Counted from the stretch's first letter, positions 27,358 through 35,865 are shown. The stretch is DNA of 64,000 nucleotides from an uncultured Eubacteriales bacterium (GCA_900319695.1 ONPN01000014.1:27790-91789); one strand, 5' to 3'. Made by a program: numbers and translations. Notes: generated by a model not told the origin, from the letters alone.

Positions 27358-28473
27358 ATGAAAGATTACCACGGCCTGATATTCGCCTACTACACCGACC
27401 CCAAACTGCGCGAGCTTGTCAGCATGCGCACCGCCGCCTCCCTGCCCTTCTGCGGCAGATACAGACTCATCGACTTCTCCCTCTCCGCCATGCGCAACGC
27501 CGGCATCGTCGACGTCGGCGTCATCATGCAGCGTGATTACCAGTCCCTGCTCGACCACCTCGGCGGCGGCAAGGCCTGGGATATGGCCCGCCGTACCGGC
27601 GGTCTGCGCATGCTGCCCCCGTTCGGCCTGCCCGAGTACCACCGCGGCAACTACGCCGGCACGATGGAAGCTCTGATCGCGGTCAGCTCCTACATCAAGG
27701 ACGTCCAGGCCAAGTACTTTGTCCTCATGCTGGGCGACATGTGCGCCAACATCGACCTGCGCATCCCCATGAAGCAGCACCGCAAGTCCGGCGCGCCCAT
27801 CACCGCCATCTGCACCGACCGCGCCGACGCCGCCGGTTTCCGCATGACCTACATCCCCGGCGAGGACGGCTGCGTCAAGAGTCTGCTGGTCGACACCGCC
27901 GATGAGTCCGAGGGCGTTCTCTCCCTCGAGGCCTACATCATCAACAAGGACACGCTGCTCGATCTGCTGGAGACCAGCCGCAAGCAGGGCCTCTACCGCT
28001 TCCACAAGGACGCGCTGTCCATGTGGATCAAGCAGGGCGGCAAAATGGATATCTACATCCACCACGGCTACACCGCCCTCGTCCGCACGGCCGAGAGCTT
28101 CTACAAGGCCAATATGGATATGCTCGATCCCGACATCCGCCACGAGCTCTTCCCGGCCGAGCGCCCCGTCTTCACCAAGATCCGCGAGGAGGTCAGCACC
28201 TACTACAGCTCTGACTCCTACTCCCGCAACTCCCTGGTGGCCGACAACTGCATCATCGAAGGCAGCATTGAAAACTGCATCGTCTTCTCCGGCGCGCGCA
28301 TCCGCAAGGGCGCCAAGCTCAAGGACTGCATCGTGATGAGCGACTGCGTTGTTGAGACCGGCTGTGTGCTCGACCACTGCATCATCGACAAGGACGTCAG
28401 CTTCTCCGCCGGCACGGTGCTCACGGGCAACGAAAAGCTCCCGCTCATCGTTCCGAAGGGCTCCCACATTTGA
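27358..28473 (+). CDS. glgD: Glucose-1-phosphate adenylyltransferase subunit GlgD
   Basis: GlgC paralogue of 371 residues that acts as the modulatory subunit of the GlgCD enzyme in low-GC Gram-positives. The GG-x-GxRL nucleotide loop of GlgC is missing (the N-terminus instead reads FAYYTDPKLRELVSMRTAASLPF), so it is probably not catalytic alone. The sugar-binding core (CGRYRLIDFSLSAM) and the beta-helix C-terminus are kept. It starts 3 bp after glgC. Confidence 0.93.
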   Translation: MKDYHGLIFAYYTDPKLRELVSMRTAASLPFCGRYRLIDFSLSAMRNAGIVDVGVIMQRDYQSLLDHLGGGKAWDMARRTGGLRMLPPFGLPEYHRGNYAGTMEALIAVSSYIKDVQAKYFVLMLGDMCANIDLRIPMKQHRKSGAPITAICTDRADAAGFRMTYIPGEDGCVKSLLVDTADESEGVLSLEAYIINKDTLLDLLETSRKQGLYRFHKDALSMWIKQGGKMDIYIHHGYTALVRTAESFYKANMDMLDPDIRHELFPAERPVFTKIREEVSTYYSSDSYSRNSLVADNCIIEGSIENCIVFSGARIRKGAKLKDCIVMSDCVVETGCVLDHCIIDKDVSFSAGTVLTGNEKLPLIVPKGSHI

Positions 28474-28534
28474 CACTGACCTTCAAATCTTCGTCTGATT
28501 CCTGTCGAAGCTCAGTGTAAACATCACCTTTTCC

Positions 28535-28624
28535 CGGCAACAACCCCGGCGCGCCGGGCCAAAGCCCTGCGCGCCGGGCTTTCCGCTTTCCGATCAAGGG
28601 CCCGGACCGGCCGGGCCCTTGATC
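28535..28624. promoter_or_regulatory. GC-rich hairpins in the glgD-glgP gap
   Basis: The 227-bp gap holds a palindromic CCCGGCGCGCCGGG (with a related GGCGCGC arm at 28569) and a perfect 14-bp stem GATCAAGGGCCCGG / CCGGGCCCTTGATC (28592-28624). Neither has a T-run, so they may be processing or pausing structures rather than full terminators; they could allow glgP to be set separately from glgCD. Confidence 0.4.
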
Positions 28625-28700
28625 GGGCAGCCGAATACAAGGCAAAGCCTTTTCATTATATATCAGCAACCCCTACATTTAGTTAAAGGCAGGTACTTTT

Positions 28701-31103
28701 ATGAAAAATCAGATTTCCCGCGAAGAGATCCGCAGCGCCATCGAAGACAAGCTCTGCGCCCAGTTCAGCATTTCCAGCGCCGAAGCCACCGACGAGCAAA
28801 TCTTTGAGGCTACCGCCATCGTCATCCGCGAGCTTATGAGCCGCCTCCTCGCCGTTCAGAATCCCCGCAGGGGCGAGAAAGAGGTTCACTACATGTCCAT
28901 GGAATTTCTCATGGGCCGCAGCCTGATGAAGAACGCCTACAACCTGGGCGTGTCGGAGGCTGTCGTCGGCGCGCTGGAGGACATGGGCCGCAGCGCCTCC
29001 GATATCTTTGAAGAGGAACCCGACGCCGGTCTCGGCAACGGCGGTCTCGGCCGTCTCGCCGCCTGCTACATGGATTCCATGGCCACCGAAGGCCTGCAGG
29101 CTACCGGCTACTCCATCTGCTACGAGCTGGGTATTTTCAAACAGCGCTTTGAAAACGGCAAGCAGGTCGAGGTCTCCGACAACTGGCGCACTGCCGCCGA
29201 CAGCTGGCTCATTCCCCGCTACGAAGATATGGTTGAGGTCCGCTTCGGCGGGCAGGTCTCCCCGCACTGGGACAACTACGGCCACTATCACGCCGAATAC
29301 ACCGGCTACACCGCCGTCTACGCCGTGCCGCGCGACATGCTGATCGCGGGCTACGGCGCTAAGGACATCAACACCCTGCGCCTCTGGGACGCGAAGAGCC
29401 CCTACTCTCTCGATATGTATCTCTTCTCCGCGGGCGAGTATGTCAAGAGCATGGAGCAGCGCACCATGGCCGAGGTCATCACCAAGATCCTCTACCCCGC
29501 TGACGACCACATCGAGGGCAAGACCCTGCGCCTCAAGCAGCAGTACTTCTTTGTCTCCGCCTCCGCGCAGGACATCGTGCGCAGCCACATCCGCAAGTGG
29601 GGCGACATTCGCTCCTTCTCCCGCCACCACGTTATCCAGATCAACGACACCCACCCCACCATGATCATCCCCGAGCTCATGCGCATCTTCATGGACGAGT
29701 GCGGTCTCGGCTGGGACGAGGCCTGGGAGCTGGTCAAGAACAGCGTGGCCTACACCAACCACACCGTCATGAGCGAGGCTCTGGAGAAGTGGCCGCAGGA
29801 GCTCTTCCAGCAGCTGCTGCCCCGTCTGTGGGAGATCATGTGCGAGATCAACCGCCGCTGGTGCGACTTCCTCGTCACCAAGTTCGGCGCGGGTGACAGA
29901 CTCGGCCACAACCTCATCATCCGCGACGGGCAGGTACATATGGCCAATCTCTGCCTTGCCTCCTGCTACATGGTCAACGGCGTGTCCCGCCTGCACGGCG
30001 AGATTTTGAAAAACGACCTCTTCCACGATCTCTACACCATCTGGCCCGAGCGCTTCACCCACGTCACCAACGGCATCGACCACCGCCGCTGGCTCGCCCA
30101 GATCAACCCCGGCCTGCATGAGCTGGTCGTCGATCTTCTCGGTAACGATGACTATCTGCTCAAGCCGGAAAACCTCTCCGCGCTGGCCAAATACGAGGAC
30201 GACGAGACCGTGCGCGCGCGTCTGAACGACATCAAGTACGCCAACAAGCTGCGCTTTGCCGACTTTGCCAAGCGCAACGACAACTTTGCCCTCAATCCCG
30301 ACGCCGTGATGGACGTCCAGGTCAAGCGTCTGCACGAGTACAAGCGTCAGCTCCTGTGCGCGATGCACATCGTTGCGCTCCAGCTCCGCCTGCGCGACAA
30401 CCCCAACATGGAGTTTGTCCCCAGAACCTACGTCTTCGGCGCAAAGGCCGCCGCGGGCTATAAGGTTGCCAAGCGCATCATTGAGATGATCCTCTCTCTT
30501 GCCAACGACGTGAACAACGATCCCGTGTGCAAGGACCGCCTGCAGGTCTACTTTGTGGAGAACTACCGCGTCAGCGCGGCCGAGGCCATTGTCCCCGCCG
30601 CCCAGGTGTCCGAGCAGATTTCTACCGCCGGCAAGGAGGCCTCCGGCACCGGCTGCATGAAGCTGATGATGAACGGCGCGGTCACGATCGGCACGCTCGA
30701 CGGCGCGAACGTCGAGATGTACGAGCGCCTCGGCGACAAGAACCTCTACCTCTTCGGTCTGCACACCGACGAGATCGCCGAGTGGCGCCGCCACGGCTAC
30801 GATCCCAACGGCATGGCCAAGGCTGACGCCGAGCTCTATCGCGTCTGCATGCACATCATGAACGGCTTCTCCGACGGCAAGAGCTATTCCGATGTCATCT
30901 CCCACCTGCTCTTCAACGGCGACCAGTACATGGTCATCGCCGACTTCCGCAGCTACGCGGACGCGCAGGATCGCCTGTACAAGGCCATTTCCGATCCCTC
31001 CGAGATGGGCCGTCTGTCCCTCATCAACACCGCGCAGAGCGGCTTCTTCGCCGCCGACCGCGCGATCCGCGAGTACGCCAAGGATATATGGCACATCAGC
31101 TGA
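28701..31103 (+). CDS. glgP: Glycogen/starch phosphorylase
   Basis: Releases glucose 1-phosphate from alpha-1,4-glucans using phosphate. 800 residues, family length. PLP is bound to the lysine in SGTGCMKLMMNGAVTIGTLD; the N-terminal half shows YMSMEFLMGRSL and GLGNGGLGRLAACYMDSMA, classical glucan-phosphorylase blocks, and MKVQVKRLHEYKRQLL-like DVQVKRLHEYKRQLLCAM. Same direction as glgC and glgD, so it is part of a glycogen synthesis-and-use locus. It overlaps the following PfkB kinase by 16 bp, implying coupled translation. Confidence 0.96.
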   Translation: MKNQISREEIRSAIEDKLCAQFSISSAEATDEQIFEATAIVIRELMSRLLAVQNPRRGEKEVHYMSMEFLMGRSLMKNAYNLGVSEAVVGALEDMGRSASDIFEEEPDAGLGNGGLGRLAACYMDSMATEGLQATGYSICYELGIFKQRFENGKQVEVSDNWRTAADSWLIPRYEDMVEVRFGGQVSPHWDNYGHYHAEYTGYTAVYAVPRDMLIAGYGAKDINTLRLWDAKSPYSLDMYLFSAGEYVKSMEQRTMAEVITKILYPADDHIEGKTLRLKQQYFFVSASAQDIVRSHIRKWGDIRSFSRHHVIQINDTHPTMIIPELMRIFMDECGLGWDEAWELVKNSVAYTNHTVMSEALEKWPQELFQQLLPRLWEIMCEINRRWCDFLVTKFGAGDRLGHNLIIRDGQVHMANLCLASCYMVNGVSRLHGEILKNDLFHDLYTIWPERFTHVTNGIDHRRWLAQINPGLHELVVDLLGNDDYLLKPENLSALAKYEDDETVRARLNDIKYANKLRFADFAKRNDNFALNPDAVMDVQVKRLHEYKRQLLCAMHIVALQLRLRDNPNMEFVPRTYVFGAKAAAGYKVAKRIIEMILSLANDVNNDPVCKDRLQVYFVENYRVSAAEAIVPAAQVSEQISTAGKEASGTGCMKLMMNGAVTIGTLDGANVEMYERLGDKNLYLFGLHTDEIAEWRRHGYDPNGMAKADAELYRVCMHIMNGFSDGKSYSDVISHLLFNGDQYMVIADFRSYADAQDRLYKAISDPSEMGRLSLINTAQSGFFAADRAIREYAKDIWHIS

Positions 31104-31996
31104 ACCAAAAAAGCGACGCCGTCGCGGTCATCGGCGGCGTCAATATGGACATCTGGGGCAGACCCACGGGCGCGCTTGTCATGCACGACTCCTGCCCCGG
31201 CACTGTCCGTATGACCCCGGGCGGCGTGGGGCGCAACATCGCCCATAATCTTCGCCTGCTGGGATTGGACGTCGCCTTCATCACCGCGATGGGGGACGAT
31301 CTCATCGGTCGGGCGCTGATGGACGCCTGTCAGGAGCAGGGCTTTCGGATGCAGCACACGCTGGTGAAGAAGGGCGGGCACAGCTCCACCTATCTCTTTG
31401 TCACGGAGGCGGGCGGGGATATGTGCGTAGCTGTCAACGACATGGACATCTGCGCCGCGCTGACGCCGAACTTCTTTGAGGCGCTGCTGCCGAAACTGCG
31501 GGACTATCGGGCCATCGTGCTGGACACAAATCTGCCGACGGAATCCATCGCTTGGCTCTGCACACATTCTCGGCTCCCGCTCTACGCCGACACGGTCTCC
31601 GCCGCCAAGGCGCCGCGGCTTCTGCCCCATCTGAAGCGTCTTCAGGCCCTCAAGACCAACGCCCTGGAGGCCGCCGCTCTCACCGGCGAGAAGGACGCGG
31701 AGCAGGCGGCTAAAAAGCTCGCAAGGCTCTGCCCGGGGCGTATCTTTGTCAGCCTCGGCGCGGACGGCATGCTCGCCGCCGAGCGCGACAAGCTGGTCTA
31801 TCTGCCTGTGTACGAGACGGAGGTCGTCAACGCCACCGGCGCGGGGGACGCGGCGGCCGCCGCGATCGTCTGGGCCGGTCTGCACCGCTTTGATCTCACA
31901 GCGACCGCCCAGCTCGCGCAGCTGGCGGGCAGCATCACCTGCCGCAGCCCTTACGCGAACAATCCGGAGCTCGCCGCCCTGCCGCAGCTGATGTAA
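31088..31996 (+). CDS. PfkB-family carbohydrate kinase, pseudouridine-kinase-like
   Basis: Ribokinase-fold kinase, 302 residues. N-terminal signature GGVNMDIWG and GGVGRNIAHNLRLLG; the catalytic anion-hole/base motif is NATGAGDAAAAA near residue 245. The spacing and SCPGTVRMTPGGVGRN segment resemble pseudouridine kinases (PsuK) more than fructokinases. No PsuG glycosidase is present nearby. Its start lies inside glgP (16-bp overlap), so it is translated with glycogen phosphorylase; a role on a sugar released near that pathway is possible. Substrate unresolved. Confidence 0.85.
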   Translation: MAHQLNQKSDAVAVIGGVNMDIWGRPTGALVMHDSCPGTVRMTPGGVGRNIAHNLRLLGLDVAFITAMGDDLIGRALMDACQEQGFRMQHTLVKKGGHSSTYLFVTEAGGDMCVAVNDMDICAALTPNFFEALLPKLRDYRAIVLDTNLPTESIAWLCTHSRLPLYADTVSAAKAPRLLPHLKRLQALKTNALEAAALTGEKDAEQAAKKLARLCPGRIFVSLGADGMLAAERDKLVYLPVYETEVVNATGAGDAAAAAIVWAGLHRFDLTATAQLAQLAGSITCRSPYANNPELAALPQLM

Positions 31997-32173
31997 TACT
32001 GGTCTCCCATAAAACGGCTTAAAGCCGTTTTATAGCGCCAAAGGCGCGTCGGAGACCTATGAGACGTGTTTTGTGCCCAAGGGCACAAAACTGTGCCCAA
32101 GGGCACAAAACTGGCAGTGCGCTTTGCGCGATGCCTTTTCGTTAAAACGAACCGTTTTAACGAAAAACAGTAT
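31996..32173 (-). repeat. Multi-hairpin repeat (element II), copy 1
   Basis: Bounded by ATACTGG and CAGTAT, it is a chain of hairpins: ATAAAACGGCttaaAGCCGTTTTAT, GCGCCaaaGGCGC, GTTTTGTGCCCaaGGGCACAAAAC (the last with its right half duplicated) and GTTAAAACGaacCGTTTTAAC. A copy in reverse orientation lies at 61346-61503, and a split copy at 47809-48275. The right end carries an unoccupied TTAA (empty site for the small mobile repeat). Confidence 0.65.
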
Positions 32174-32178
32174 AAAAA

Positions 32179-32212
32179 GCGCTGTCTCAGAAAAGACTAT
32201 CTGAGACAGCGC
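32179..32212 (-). terminator. Terminator of the carboxypeptidase operon
   Basis: Stem GCGCTGTCTCAG / CTGAGACAGCGC with a 10-base loop, flanked by A- and T-rich ends. It lies just after the stop codon of the minus-strand VanY-type gene. Confidence 0.75.
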
Positions 32213-32217
32213 CTTAT

Positions 32218-33087
32218 TTATGCTTCTCTTACGCGATACTCGTTGACGTAGTTGATGCCGTTGATCGTCTTGCCGTACAGGGCCAGGAACTCCTCAAAGC
32301 AGAGGTGGTTATCCATGATGTACTTGGCGGCTTCTTTGCCCACATAGCGGTAGTGTCCCGCATAGCAGGCCCTGCCGTAGACCTCGGCCTTATCCTCGGG
32401 GTAGCGGACAATGAAGCCGTACTCGGCGCAATGCTCGTTCATCCACTTGCAGACCGGGGTGTCGGCAACAGTCTCGTCATGCTCGTTTGAGTAGTTGTGA
32501 TCGGCCCAGTAGTAGGACTCATCCGTGATATCGAACGCGAGGCCGGTCGAGTGCTCGCTGCAGCCGGCGGCGAAGACGTGCTGTGCCGCGTTGTAGGAAC
32601 TGCCGGGGTAGAAGCGGCAGTACTCTTGATCGTACTTGCCGTACTTGTGCATCGCTTCTTCATACCAGAAGGTCGTATACTCCCAGTTGCGATAGGCCGT
32701 GCACATGTATACCTCGAAGCCCTGAGCCCGCGCGGCGTCCAGAAAATCCCTCGTGGCCTGTGCGCAGCGGGTGTCCATATACTGGTTCTCCACGTTTTCG
32801 ACGTGGGGGTGATAGCGGCCCACGCCCTGGTGGGGTCCGGCATAGAGAAATTCCCAGCTCGTGATGTCCACATCCGGCAGCGGCGGCAGCTCGATCACAG
32901 GCTTTGGGGTGGGCGTCGGCTCCGGGGTCGGGGTCGGCTCCGGCGTTGCGGCAGCCTCCGCCTCCTGTGCGGCCTGCTCCGCCCTGACAGAAGCGGGGAC
33001 AGCCTCATGCTCTTGCTTGTCGCAGCCCGCCGCCGACAGCAGCGTCAGCAGCGTGAGCAGCAAAAGCAGCGTTTTTTTTATGCTCAT
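32218..33087 (-). CDS. VanY-type M15B carboxypeptidase homologue, lipoprotein, probably inactive
   Basis: 289-residue lipoprotein: signal sequence with lipobox LSAAGC (Cys about residue 22), a Pro/Thr linker (TPEPTPTPEPTPTPKP) and a C-terminal D-Ala-D-Ala carboxypeptidase fold. Zinc ligands H and D are seen in SEHSTGLAFDITD. The catalytic Glu, which in active enzymes is three residues before the last zinc His (E-x-W-H), is replaced: the segment reads RACYAGHYRYVG, so Tyr is at that position and Trp is lost. The neighbour below keeps the full motif, which suggests a divided role, for example peptidoglycan binding versus cleavage. Overlaps that gene by 4 bp. Confidence 0.85.
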   Translation of the reverse strand: MSIKKTLLLLLTLLTLLSAAGCDKQEHEAVPASVRAEQAAQEAEAAATPEPTPTPEPTPTPKPVIELPPLPDVDITSWEFLYAGPHQGVGRYHPHVENVENQYMDTRCAQATRDFLDAARAQGFEVYMCTAYRNWEYTTFWYEEAMHKYGKYDQEYCRFYPGSSYNAAQHVFAAGCSEHSTGLAFDITDESYYWADHNYSNEHDETVADTPVCKWMNEHCAEYGFIVRYPEDKAEVYGRACYAGHYRYVGKEAAKYIMDNHLCFEEFLALYGKTINGINYVNEYRVREA

Positions 33088-33992
33088 ACGCTGAACTGCT
33101 GCCAGAATTCCTCCAGCGTGATGCCGTTGTCCATGATGTAGTGCGCGGCCTCTTCACCGACATAGCGGAAGTGCCAGCCCTCGTTCATAACGCCCGTGAC
33201 ATCCTCCTTCCCGGTGGGGAAGCGCAGGATGAAGCCGTAGTCGGCGCAGTGATCGCGCAGCCAGGCAAAGGTCTCGGTCTGGAAGATCTCGTCGTTCTTG
33301 ATCTCGCGGTAGTGATCGGTGATATCGCAGCACAGGCCGGTCTGGTGTTCACTGCAGCCGGCGGGCATGGTGATATAATGACCGCGCGCGTCCTTACCGT
33401 CGGAGATGCCGTTATTCTGGCAGATGCGGGTAAAGTTCGCCGCCTGCTCGGAATAGCTGCGATAGCCGGACGAGAGATACACCGGCAGCCCCGCCGCCTT
33501 GCAGCCGAGGGCAAAGTCCAGCAGGGGCTGGGCGATGCGCTCATCCACGGCGATGCGGTTGGGATTATAGGAGGTCTGGAGATCCGTTTCGTCCGCCGTC
33601 ATGTTGAGGTAGACAAGGCTCTCCGGCTCATACTGGCCGATGGAATGGTCGCCGTTGACAAGCATGTACTTCCAATCCGTGAGGTCAAAGGGCGACGCCT
33701 CCGCAGCAGGTGCGGGAGCAGGCTCCTCGGCCGGGACCGGTGCGGGTTCCCCGGCCAATATAAACGGTTCCTCCGTGGCCGCCGGGGCATAGCTCATCTG
33801 AATGGGCGTCGTCTCAGGCTCGGCGTTCATGGCAACGCCCTCTTCAAAGCCTTCCGGATGCAGGCCGCCGGCAGGGCCCCAGGCTTCGACGTCCACGCTG
33901 TGCCAATGGATCTGCTCCTGCCGGTAGGTATAGAAGCCCAGAAGCGCGAGGGCGAGGAGGCCGATAATGATTCTTCCGACACGATTTTTCAT
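33084..33992 (-). CDS. VanY-type D-alanyl-D-alanine carboxypeptidase (M15B)
   Basis: 302 residues from this start; GGAGG lies 5 bp before the ATG at 33992, and overlaps the alternative ATG at 34004. One N-terminal membrane anchor (IIIGLLALALLGFYTY) and a Pro/Ala-rich linker (about residues 85-115) precede the peptidase domain. The active site is complete: SEHQTGLCCDITD gives zinc His and Asp, and MNEGWHFRYVG gives the catalytic Glu and third zinc ligand. It would trim the terminal D-Ala of peptidoglycan stem peptides. Translationally coupled to the paralogue downstream. Confidence 0.9.
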   Translation of the reverse strand: MKNRVGRIIIGLLALALLGFYTYRQEQIHWHSVDVEAWGPAGGLHPEGFEEGVAMNAEPETTPIQMSYAPAATEEPFILAGEPAPVPAEEPAPAPAAEASPFDLTDWKYMLVNGDHSIGQYEPESLVYLNMTADETDLQTSYNPNRIAVDERIAQPLLDFALGCKAAGLPVYLSSGYRSYSEQAANFTRICQNNGISDGKDARGHYITMPAGCSEHQTGLCCDITDHYREIKNDEIFQTETFAWLRDHCADYGFILRFPTGKEDVTGVMNEGWHFRYVGEEAAHYIMDNGITLEEFWQQFSV

Positions 33993-34069
33993 GCTGTCCT
34001 CCAAAAAAGATCGTTTCTTATACTATTTTTATATCATATCATTTTCCCCCGCGCGGGTCAACTGGTTTT

Positions 34070-35107
34070 TCAGTCCAACACGTCACTTGAGGCCCTTAAG
34101 GCAATACCGCATAATTCGGCAAGAGCAGATCCTGAGAAAATTTGGGTTCTGATAAAGGCACTTTTTCGCAGATGTACTTTGTGTACCTCAAGAAAAAGTG
34201 ACGAGACAGCGCCGTCCGCGCAGGCCGTGACGACCTGCCGCAGCGGTGTGACGCGCACGTCGCCGGCGGCATAGACCCCGGGGATGTTGGTCTCCATCCG
34301 CTCATTGGTCACGATATAGCCGTCGCGCATCTCGAGAACACCGTCGAACATGGCCGTGGTTTTCTTTCCGGTAAAGCCGAAGAGGCCGAAAACACCGTCC
34401 GCCTCGTCCGCTTTGAAGGTGGTGAGCTCCCCGGTTTTGACGTTTCGTACCGTGATCTCACTGAGCAGATCCCCGCCGCCGAGGTCCGCGACCTCAGTGC
34501 CGCACAGAACGCTGATTTTAGGGTTGTCCTCGATCTGCTTCTTCATGGCGGGCGTCAGCGCAAGCGCCTCGCCCTTGTGGAGCATGGTGAGCTTTCTCGC
34601 AAAGTCCGCCAGATAGATGGCCTCCTCCGCCGCGATCGCGTTGCCGCCGACCACATAGATATCCAGGCCCCGGAAGAAGTTCGCGTCGCAGACGGCGCAG
34701 TAGCTGACGCCCCTGCCGACGTACTTTGCCTCGTTATGGCAGCCGATGGACCGGGTCATCGCGCCGGTGCAGACAATGACGGACCGCGCCTGATACTCGC
34801 CCCTGGCTCCGATAAATTTCTTGACGGGCCCGCCGAAGTCGCAGGCGGAAATGGTATCGCTGACCCGCTCACAGCCGAAGCGCCTGCACTGCTCGGTCAT
34901 GGGCGCAACAAGCTCGAGACCGCTCATGCCCTCGGTCTTGGACTGTCCGGGATAATTTTCGATCCCATGTGTGAGCGCGATCTGTCCGCCGTCGATTCCC
35001 TTCTCGATGATCAGAACGGAGAGCCCGGCGCGCCCCGCGTACAGTCCCGCAGCCAGCCCCGCCGGGCCGCCGCCCAGAATCATCACATCATAAATTTTGC
35101 CTTCCAT
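34070..35107 (-). CDS. trxB: Thioredoxin reductase with repeat-derived C-terminus
   Basis: FAD/NADPH disulfide reductase of 345 residues. FAD site MILGGGPAGLAAGLYAG; redox-active disulfide in YCAVCDANF; NADPH site VVGGNAIAAEEAIYLADF; C-terminal FAD motif VYAAGDVR. It reduces thioredoxin in the cytosol. Family members are about 305-320 residues. Residues about 302-345 (from SSLFLEVHKV onward) are encoded by the small mobile repeat at 34096-34204 and flanking bases, so the native terminus after TACADGAV has been replaced. The catalytic core is intact, so activity is likely kept. Confidence 0.93.
   Translation of the reverse strand: MEGKIYDVMILGGGPAGLAAGLYAGRAGLSVLIIEKGIDGGQIALTHGIENYPGQSKTEGMSGLELVAPMTEQCRRFGCERVSDTISACDFGGPVKKFIGARGEYQARSVIVCTGAMTRSIGCHNEAKYVGRGVSYCAVCDANFFRGLDIYVVGGNAIAAEEAIYLADFARKLTMLHKGEALALTPAMKKQIEDNPKISVLCGTEVADLGGGDLLSEITVRNVKTGELTTFKADEADGVFGLFGFTGKKTTAMFDGVLEMRDGYIVTNERMETNIPGVYAAGDVRVTPLRQVVTACADGAVSSLFLEVHKVHLRKSAFIRTQIFSGSALAELCGIALRASSDVLD
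34096..34204 (-). mobile_element. Small mobile repeat (TTAA-type MITE), copy B, inside trxB 3' end
   Basis: Begins TTAAGGCAATACCGCATAAT and runs to AAAAAGTGACGA, matching copy C (48077-48243) over its left two thirds. On the minus strand it supplies the tail of trxB. The right end of the element is missing. Confidence 0.75.
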
Positions 35108-35187
35108 TGGCTCTCCTCCTCAGATTTTTCTCTATAATTTACAACCGATGACGTTTGTATTCTACCCATGATGCACGCCCTTGTCAA

Positions 35188-35216
35188 CGAAAATCCCCCG
35201 CCCGGCGGGCGGGGGA
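35188..35216 (-). terminator. Terminator of the small-protein gene
   Basis: Stem TCCCCCGCCC / GGGCGGGGGA with a 3-base loop; on the minus strand it is followed by GATTTTCG. Confidence 0.6.
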
Positions 35217-35301
35217 GCGTCTGTCTGTTCGCTTTTTCGCTGTCTCTTCGATCAGCGGCCCCGGGCGGTCTCGCAGCAAGAGCCGCCGCAGACCAGCGGG
35301 C

Positions 35302-35490
35302 TTATGCCTCCGCCGTCATCTCAGCCACGATCGCGGCCAGATCCATCTCGTCAAGGTTTCCGACCAAATCGGGGTGCTTCTTTTTATAATTCCGAAGAAT
35401 ATTTTTGAGCAGGGTCTGCTGTACGATGTCCCCCTCGCCGGACAGTATGCAGAACAGTTCCCGGTTGTCCATCTGCTTGAGTGTTTTCAT
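35302..35490 (-). CDS. Small cytosolic protein of unknown function
   Basis: 62 residues from the ATG at 35490, which has GGGAAGGG upstream; an upstream in-frame ATG at 35520 falls in a leader hairpin. No signal peptide or membrane segment. Predicted mostly helical, with a basic middle (LRNYKKKHPDLVGNLDEMD) and acidic C-terminus. It has its own promoter (35548-35576) and terminator (35188-35216), which supports a real gene. No family recognised. Confidence 0.65.
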   Translation of the reverse strand: MKTLKQMDNRELFCILSGEGDIVQQTLLKNILRNYKKKHPDLVGNLDEMDLAAIVAEMTAEA

Positions 35491-35547
35491 GTATATCGTT
35501 CCCTTCCCGGCGCTCCGCATTTGGAGCGCTTGCCTTTTTACACTCTT

Positions 35548-35576
35548 CTTATAGCATTTTTTTGTCCGTCAATCAA
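35548..35576 (-). promoter_or_regulatory. Promoter of the small-protein gene
   Basis: Minus strand TTGATT (35571-35576), 17 bp, TATAAG (35548-35553). A leader hairpin GCGCTCC/GGAGCGC lies at 35511-35530 between it and the start codon. Confidence 0.5.
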
Positions 35577-35865
35577 GAGGGAAAAAACTGTGTCAGCGCG
35601 AGTCCTCGTCTGTTGCCAGCCAAGCGGGGCCTACCGTCCGCCGTAATCCTCAGCGGCGTCCGCGGCGCCGCTTCATGACGATTATATCGCACAAAATCTG
35701 TCCCGGGACGGCAAAGCGTCCCGGGACATTTTTCGCGCCGCGCTCAGCGCTTTGGTCATCGAACAGGTATCTGTCGGATGCTTTCAAGACAGTTCAAAAA
35801 ATGCTTGGCAAGAAGCTTCTTGAGACAGTGGTCAGGTACCTTGGATAAAACGCATTTGGTCAAGC
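35577..35865. other. Gap with a bidirectional terminator
   Basis: No gene seen. It holds the perfect stem TGTCCCGGGACG / CGTCCCGGGACA (35699-35728) with TTTTT on the plus side and TTTTG on the minus side, which probably ends the uronate operon transcript on the minus strand. A stretch near 35595-35620 (GCGCGAGTCCTCG...CCAAGCGGG) weakly resembles part of element III. Confidence 0.55.

Noticed and set aside
31996-32173. CRISPR array
   Set aside because: Repeated GTGCCCAAGGGCACAAAACT units occur only twice, without spacers of regular length; it is a duplicated hairpin in element II.
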